From Oscarella lobularis (lineage: Eukaryota > Porifera > Homoscleromorpha > Homosclerophorida > Oscarellidae): DNA of 64,000 bases. The notes under the pieces are model-generated. The model saw only the letters and a program-made list of their open reading frames with translations. It made no database searches and was not told where the DNA came from. Position 1 is the first letter of the stretch. Each line of letters opens with the position of its first letter. The stretch is taken from assembly GCF_947507565.1 (NCBI RefSeq), contig NC_089189.1, forward strand, positions 124,001 to 188,000, in the 5' to 3' direction. Shown here one piece after another: positions 57,058 to 64,000 of the stretch. Position numbers and translations under genes: made by a program.

Positions 57058-60000
57058 ATGGCGACAACCGAACGCAGCTCCTTCTTCGACTACGCGCACG
57101 TTCCCGCGGTGAGTTGCGCGCTCGCGATAGCGAAAAGAGATACGAAAATGTTTACACCGCTGTCGTCGAACTATTTTTCTCATATCCTCTCCCCCCCCTC
57201 TCCTCCCCCCCTCCCCTTAGATCTACGGAAACGACGACGAATCGTCGTTGCATCGCGGTACGAAGCGCCTCTCGTCCCTCTTGCGCGTTGTATACGTGTT
57301 TTTCTCTCTAGTCGAGTCGCGATCGCATCCGAATTCGGCGTCGTGGTCGGCCGTTAGCGAAAATGTTTTTGTGAGTGCATTTTTTCCCTAGTGGGGGCCC
57401 CCCTTTCTTTAAATTTTACATTGGAATGAATGCGTCAGCTGAGAGGGCTTCGCATTAGAGTCGCCGTACCGTTCGCCCTGAGGATGTTTTCCCTTTCACG
57501 GGGCGGTCTTTTCTTTTCTCCTCCCCCTTTTGCCGTAACAACGTCGACGACACGTGCACGGTCGCGTGGGGTGTTCCGCATAACGCGCGGCATCGTTCTA
57601 TTTTTACGTTCGCCGCAGAATGCGCGGCGCGTGTCTCGAGCATCGATACGATCAATAACAACCGATCGTTCGACCGGAGGGAATGCGAAGCATTTTCTAT
57701 CGCGATCCCGTGTCGTACGTAATCGTTTCCTACCCGTAGAAAAGTGGATGAGTCACTTGTGCAGTTTCCGTAATCAATTCAAAGCCCCAAGGGCCCCCTT
57801 AGTGTAGACCGCTTAATTCTACAATTGGATATTGATTGGGTGAAGTGGTAAGCCCGATGAGGTCGAAACCGCTGTCTCACGCTATCTTGGCTTCGCAATC
57901 CGAAGCAATTAAGATTGAAGGCCCAACGCTTCAATTTTATTGGCCCGTTCTCTAAGCCCCGCGCGCGCGATCATTTCCGCTCGACCATAAATAGATCGAG
58001 GCGGGTTCCGCGATCCCTCGAGGCCCTTTTGGGAGACGTGGGAAAAGATTGCGGCCGTTTAATCGCAATTATCGTCGCCCTAACCGCCGCATTCCACGCA
58101 ACCCGCCGCGAGACGCTACCCTAACCCATAACATAGCGACTCCAACGATGAATGAGATGGGGGGGTGACCCCGGCGCGCAGGGGGGCCTTCCGCGCGCGA
58201 CAATACAATAAAAATCGCGCGCGACATGCACGTACACACGCTGGGCATTATTATCCAATTCACTCTGATCTAATAGTTCGATTCTGCACTGGGTGGGAAA
58301 ACGTCTCGCGGCTTTGCGGGCCCCGTAGCGTATATATAGACACGTCGTCTCCGCTACGCATAACCATGTTTCAGACTTATCCGGCCACGACGACAAGTGG
58401 CGTCGTCTATCCGGGTTCGCCGACGACCAATATTCAACCGAATAAGGCTCGTCGAACGTCGTGCGGTTTTTCGGCTCCGGAGGTTGCGGCCTCCGATCCC
58501 ATGCTCGGTACTAGACTCTCTTAGCACACACACGCGCGATTGTCTGTTTGTTTTATTTTGCGAACGCGCGCGCGATGTACGGTAGACAGCTGTTCGCGTA
58601 CAGCGTTCGTGAATTCGTTTGTCTAACGCGTTACTGTCTCTTTTCGATCGATTATTTATTCATGCATTCGTTTTCTTTCATTCAGGATCGTCTCCTCAGT
58701 GCATTTTTACCGACGACAGCCAATCGCAGGTGAGAGATTTACGCGCGCGCCGCTACACCGGGACATTTTCCCGCTTAGCTTTAGGAGATTTTCATCCCAC
58801 GCATTTTTCGCACACACTTCCGCTCAATGCAGCTGTAGGCGAAAGATTTTCTCATTTTTTCCTATATAAGGCCTCCTTGTTTCTTTCGCGCCCTTTTTAA
58901 AATTTCATTCACGCGACAGTCGCGGTATGCTCACAACGCGAGTCGCGTAGGTAGAGAATTCCAGGCACTTCATTGTGCCTTGTAACTGCTTTATCACTAG
59001 AAACCGTTTAGGACCACCTAAACGCCTCGTTGGAACGTAATCTATTCCCGCTATGTTTCCTGCGCATTTTTTTCGCCTCGCAGTCTCCCGATTCGCGTCG
59101 ACGCGCCTCTAGACAGCTCGCAATCGGGGCTCCCTAATTGCAAAACGCAATTACGTCCAGGAAAAAGCCGCGCCACAGGGCAAAATCTAATGTGTCGCTA
59201 AACGGTCCGTTGACACATCGTGATCGCATAACAGGAAATGGGAGGGGAAGAATAACATTAGAGGCCCCAACCGAGGCATTTGAATGAGGGTGTTGGTTGG
59301 GGCACACGTTTAGTTCCGTGACCGACGTCGATTCGCGAGGGTTGTCCCATTGCGATCGCAAATCGCTTATACGCGTCTATTCTACCCTTCGTTTCGACTC
59401 ATTTGCTTTCGTTCGGGTAATTTGACCCCGTTTCCTTTGTATCACTCGCGCAATAGACGCGAAGAGGAAAGACAATGACGTCTCATCGTTTTTTTTGCGT
59501 TTATAGACAATGATCGATGCGACTACGACATCCGTTGACTCCTCGACGCTACGCTCGGCGGCGCCGCCATCATCGGCTTCTTATTTAGGTACAAAAAGGG
59601 GCCCCACTTCTCCGATCTCTCGAACGAAACTTTTTCTCTCTATGAGAACGCGTCCTATACCCTCCGTGTTTTTTCGCTCGCCTATTCCTTATTTTTTTTC
59701 TGACTATGGGGAATTGTCTATGTATTCGTTTCCACGCCCCAAGGGCGAGTCGCGTTGAACCACAGCGATTCAGCGAATGAGAATCGTGAGATCACTGTAA
59801 ACACGGGCGACAAGAAGTTCCTATTCCTCTAATACCCCACCCCCGCTCCCCCTGACCCCGGCGATTGCCTGACTTCCATGTCTATACGTCAACCCTCTAG
59901 CGCGGAATCATCGAGTCCAAATTCCGGCCGGAATTTATTCCCCTCCGCCACCGCCACCCCAATTCGACGCAGATCCGCGTCAATTCGGCGCGCGCGCCTA

Positions 60001-61433
60001 CGATCCCTACCAAGAATCGTCGTCCTACTACAACATGAGCGCGCCGACGGCTGCGCCTCCGCCGCGCTACGCTCCCAGGCACTCGCCTACCGATTTCACT
60101 CATAATGCCGGTAACCCCGCCGCCGGCAGCGCAGGCGCGGCGGGCGTTCCGGCGCAATACGATCTACCGCCGCCGCCGCCGCCGCCGCACCAAGATCCCT
60201 TTACGAGTAAGCGAACGACTCTCGGTCTCATTCATCTTTCATGATTTTTCTCTTTCACGAAGACCATCACATGACTGCCGTTTCCACGGCGCCCGTTGCC
60301 CCGCCTCTCGCTCCTCATCATCACCATACGGCGCCGGCTGTCGTCGCCAAACAAATGTCTCCCGTCGCGACGGGGGCGGTAAGTTTAGACCAAAACATCG
60401 CGCGATCCCACGCTAATCTCAACTATGACTTTTCTAGCATTATTCCGGTCCTTATCCTCCTACGCCGACGTCAGCTATGGATGGGCCCCCGGATGCTTGG
60501 CGACCTCCGTACTACGTAAGCGTAACGCACGCAATCTAAAGTGATTCAGCGCTGAGTTTCCTTTCCTGTAGAAAAATCATCATCAAGGAAGTGGACTGGA
60601 TCAAGTTCTACAGAGTATTGGAGACTTTGGGTCTGGGTATAAGCCAAGACCAGCTATGAATCCAATGTCCGTACCAGAACCAGCCATGGTAAAATAATAA
60701 TAAATATTCTATTTGATTAAGACTATATATTTATTTAGATTTCTGGTTATGAAGTATCCAGTGCTGATTTTGGCCTGGCGCCAAGTCTACCTGTTAGCAT
60801 GGAAACGCAAGGAAGAAACGAGGCGAAAGCAATGCCCATGCAAAAAGTGGGAAGTGGAGAAGGAATTCGAAAGGGATCGGACGTTCCCCCAATAAGAAAT
60901 CACAGCGCAAGCGGAAGAAAACGTCTTGGAACTGGAGGAGGAGTAGACGGAACAGGAGGCAACAACGCAATCGGACCAGACGATCAACAACGCGTTAAAC
61001 AGGCCAAAGAACAAGAGAGAAGAAGTGCAAATAACGCCAGAGAAAGGTAATAAAAAATAACAATCACGTGACCACAAAATCAATAATCAATACTTTATTA
61101 TAGGATTCGAGTAAAGGATATCAATGAAGCGTTTAAGGAATTGGGTCGCATGTGTGCCATGCATTTGGAAGCGGATAAAGCTCAGACGAAATTGAATATT
61201 CTACACCAAGCCGTAGCCGTAATAACAAATCTCGAAAATCAAGTCAGAGGTATAAATAATAATTACGACATTAATTAATATAAAATTGATTTTTTCCAGA
61301 CCGTAATTTGAATCCGAAAGCGGCGTGTCTAAAACGACGAGAAGAAGAGCGTTCTATTGATATGAACAGGTCCATGTCTGACTATCCCAATGACCCGGAT
61401 AATGAATACCCCAACGGCCCAACGGGTCTCTAG
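57058..61433 (+). CDS. class I bHLH transcription factor (E-protein, TCF3/4/12/daughterless)
   Basis: E-proteins bind E-boxes as dimers with tissue-specific bHLH partners. The C-terminus is diagnostic: [20 protein letters not shown] (60980-61047), [40 protein letters not shown] (61105-61250), and [17 protein letters not shown] (61301-61360), the E-protein-specific block after helix 2. It ends [10 protein letters not shown]. Upstream exons give a long Ser/Pro/Gly/Tyr-rich transactivation region: [17 protein letters not shown] (57058), [14 protein letters not shown]-like (58374-58507), [14 protein letters not shown] (58685), [16 protein letters not shown] (about 59970), [13 protein letters not shown] (60170-60205), [19 protein letters not shown]. 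The first-exon choice is less certain than the bHLH end. Several 5' introns exceed 500 nt, unlike neighbouring genes. Confidence 0.9.
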
Positions 61434-62023
61434 TAGCAGAAGAAGTAGTCGCAGAAATTAGGAAATATTGTCTCCTGATCTTTGTTTTTGTATTCTCTCT
61501 CTCCTTTCTCTCTCTCTTTGACTGGTGCATGCACACTCACGCGCGCGTTAAAGGCGTTAGGAAGCCTTCTTATTTCATTTGACATGATCCGCTCTTATGC
61601 TTCAGTGCTGATTTTTTTTCTAAAGTTTTTTCTCTTGTCTTTGTCTCTCTCTCTCTCGATTCTCTTCTTCTTTCCGTGGCATGCGATCTGTGTTTGAGAG
61701 CATGCTTCTATTATTCTTAGCATCTGATATTATTATTAGTTTGTACTATTCTGGATGTAAATAGAGTTCTCACGTGAATTGGGATTAATGATTTGCATTT
61801 GACGCGTTTGCGCATGCGTAGATGTCAAAGGTCATTTTGATCGAATTTCTCGTCCTTTTTCTTCGTGTTTGACACGCCACGTCGATTTGTTGGTGTCGTT
61901 TTACCGACGGATATTCTTGAAAAGGTATTTTTGAGATATTTTTGAAGGGGCGTTCTCTCAATTGGGGCGTGTCTCTAGAATCGCTTTCGTACTGTCTTCT
62001 TCGACGGCGTTTTCAGTTGAAAG
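61434..62023. promoter_or_regulatory. E-protein 3' UTR and kelch-kinase C upstream region
   Basis: A CT-rich stretch (61485-61515, 61620-61680) belongs to the E-protein 3' region. CACGTGA at 61771-61777 lies 247 bp before the kinase C start. AGATGTCAAAGGTCATTTTG near 61820 faintly matches the AAAGGTCATTG of the kinase B promoter; otherwise this promoter has diverged. Confidence 0.4.
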
Positions 62024-64000
62024 ATGTCTTCCACGGGTCCCTCATCTCGACAGGGACACGTCGCTGTCATTATCGATCAAGAGATGCTTCTTTGGGGAGG
62101 AAGAGCGATGAGAGAATCGACGGGAGATCTGTTCTTTTGCTCTCAGGATGTGATCGAGTGTTTGAATCTTTCGACGAGTGAATGGAATGAACGACGAGCA
62201 ATATCGAGCATCCCCCAATCCGACATTCCTCATCCATGTCTCTACGCACGAATTGGTGTCGTCCAAAATCGGGACATTTATCAATTTGGTGGTTGGTACT
62301 TCTCGTCTGATCAGGGCCGTCCTGTCTATTCGAACGATGTTCACAAATTGGATGGATTGACGTTGGAATGGCAACGAATCCATTCCAATGACCAATCAAC
62401 GCCCAGCGGGAGATCGAGACATGGAATGTGCGTGTTAGGGAAGAAAGGAGACGAACATCTCGTCATGATGGGCGGATTCGGAACAAAGATTGTTTCACCA
62501 ATACGAGATGGATCTCAATTCATTCCTAATTCAAATGATCCTGACTCTGGATGGAACAATGAAGTTTGGTTGTTTTGCATCCGAAAGAGTGAGTGACGTG
62601 TAAAATTATTTTGAATTGAATGTAGACATTTGTTTGAAGGGAATTGGATTCCAGCTCAATGCACAGGAAAAAAACCACATCCTCGATCCTCACATTCATT
62701 CACTACCATTGATATTAATCGAGCAATTCTCATTGGCGGTTCTGATGAAACAAAGTCTTTCAATGATATTTATGTTTTTCATTTGAACTCAATGGTAAGT
62801 TGTTTGTTTGTATTTGTTTGTTGATATTCTAATTTGTTTATGTAGGAGTGGATCCAAGTTCATTTGGATGGACCACATCATCTTCTTCCCTTATGGGGTC
62901 ATTCAACTAATGTTGTTGATATTCCCGGATTAGGACCATGTGCTATCGTCTTATGGGGAGTGACCAATGGCAAGAGAATGGTCTCAATTGCTCATTTCAT
63001 TGTCATTGATTCTCGACAATGTCATAAAGTACTGACTAATATTTAACATGATTACTCTAATTTGTTTATTATTTATACAGGTTACTTTGACTGATAAAGT
63101 TATACGAACTATATTTCAGTCGACGTGTTCTCTATTGAGAATAAATGATCTATTTCTAATACGATTTGGAGGAACAAATGATTTCAAAACATGGAAACCA
63201 GTGGCCCTGTTAGACATTTTAAAATTTGGTAATTTAATCAAATTTTGATTCATGCAATAAACTGGGTTTGATTACATTTGAAATCAGATGGCTTCAAAAG
63301 TATTTCCGTAACGTCATCATCACGTGTCCCAATGGTATGTGCATAATCTATATAATTATAGTTGTATCATTTTTTGTGTAGAGCTTGGAGTCATGTCCGC
63401 TTCCGCGTCAAATAGCCGATACCCGTGACGCAGAGCAAGAAAAGGAACAAGTAACTCGTGTCATAGACAATCATGATCTAATTTTTGTATCTAGGTATCC
63501 TTTTTGGATTCGTCTCTTCAAATTGATCGAAACGATCTTACGTACGACGAAGAGGATTTCCTTGGCCAAGGTGCTTACGGAGTGGTCTACAAAGCGACAC
63601 TGAGAAAGGATGAGAAAGAGCAACCAGTCGCTGTCAAAGTTTTCAACATTTTCAAACAAACAAGAGAAAATAAGTGAGTTTTTATTCGTCTCACCTGTAA
63701 TTTTAATTTTTCACTTGAAGAGAGTACGACGAATTCAAGAAGGAAGCATCCATTCTTCTCCAAATCAAACCTCATCGTTTCGTCATTGATCTAATTGGTC
63801 TCTGCATCAAGGACGAACGCTACGCCCTAGTAACGGCGTTTGTGAGCGGATACAACTTGCACGAGCTCCTCTCTTCGGACGATGAAACGATTCAAAGGAT
63901 GGAGGTGAGAATATCGATTGCCAAGCAAATTGCAATCGGTATGGTCCATCTCCACTACAATCGTCCGCCTGTTATCCACTACGACTTAAAATCTGATAAC
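62024..64000 (+). CDS. kelch-repeat TKL protein kinase (paralogue C), 3' end beyond window
   Basis: ATG 62024 begins MSSTGPSSRQGHVAVIIDQE. Kelch blades (EMLLWGGRAM, RIGVVQNRDIYQFGGWYF, HGMCVLGKKGDEHLVMMGG, HSFTTIDINRAILIGG) are followed by short exons. The kinase N-lobe is ..GQGAYGVVYKATLRKDEKEQ (about 63570), VAVKVF and FKKEASILLQIKPHRFVIDL. The window ends in the catalytic loop at PPVIHYDLKSDN (HYD, non-RD). No Death domain exon lies between kelch and kinase, as in paralogue A. The intron at about 62587-62622 and the following exon are identical or nearly identical to those of paralogue B, pointing to recent duplication or gene conversion. The DFG region and C-lobe are not visible. Confidence 0.83.

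Overview
The window is eukaryotic nuclear DNA. About 18 protein genes sit close together on both strands. Most introns are very short (about 40-70 nt, GT...AG), and intergenic gaps are often under 300 bp. The gene set is animal: an E-protein bHLH factor, a Gq-class G-protein alpha subunit, RAB27, EPG5, ceramide synthase, ERGIC-53, COX6A and MLF. Compact AT/CG-mixed sequence, tiny introns and unusual CARD/SAM/TPR/Death/kelch kinase fusions suggest an early-branching metazoan, most likely a sponge (perhaps homoscleromorph). The species is inference; the families are read from the translated exons.

Layout. 1-9461 (-): EPG5, with its 3' end cut by the window edge and a 9-bp minisatellite in one intron. 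10151-13911: two 1.25-kb direct repeats, each carrying the same GC-rich, strongly base-pairable and apparently spliced transcription unit, flanking a broken non-LTR reverse transcriptase. 13894-16376 (-): kelch-TKL kinase A. 16650-20265 (-): CARD-SAM-TPR-tyrosine-kinase-like gene lacking key catalytic residues. 20452-24327: ceramide synthase (-), RAB27 (-), MLF (+), and a small possible APC16 (-). 24.4-27 kb: microsatellites and an array of repeated exon-like modules. 27011-33553 (+): two tandemly duplicated F-BAR-C1 adaptor genes. 33664-35802 (-) and 36047-40650 (+): two divergent coiled-coil genes that I do not recognise. 41169-45330 (+): kelch-(unknown)-Death-TKL kinase B. 45633-49206 (+): G alpha q and ANP32. 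49427-53312 (+): LMAN1/ERGIC-53, with a 1.5-kb pyrimidine-rich minisatellite in its largest intron. 53512-55574: COX6A (-) and TRMT13 (+), whose start codons are 37 bp apart. 57058-61433 (+): E-protein. 62024-64000 (+): kelch-TKL kinase C, cut by the window edge.

The most unusual content is the set of signalling genes. Three paralogous kelch-kinases all use a non-RD catalytic loop (HYD) and have a CACGTG element about 200-250 bp upstream of the start. One of them has a Death domain directly before the kinase, in IRAK-like order. Next to paralogue A lies a CARD-SAM-TPR-pseudokinase. Together with the F-BAR-C1 adaptors, which carry YxxV-type tyrosine motifs, this looks like a lineage-specific death-fold/kinase signalling repertoire. 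A functional link between these genes is inference from architecture and proximity. The second candidate for something undescribed is the duplicated structured RNA unit at 10.3-11.2 kb and 12.8-13.7 kb.
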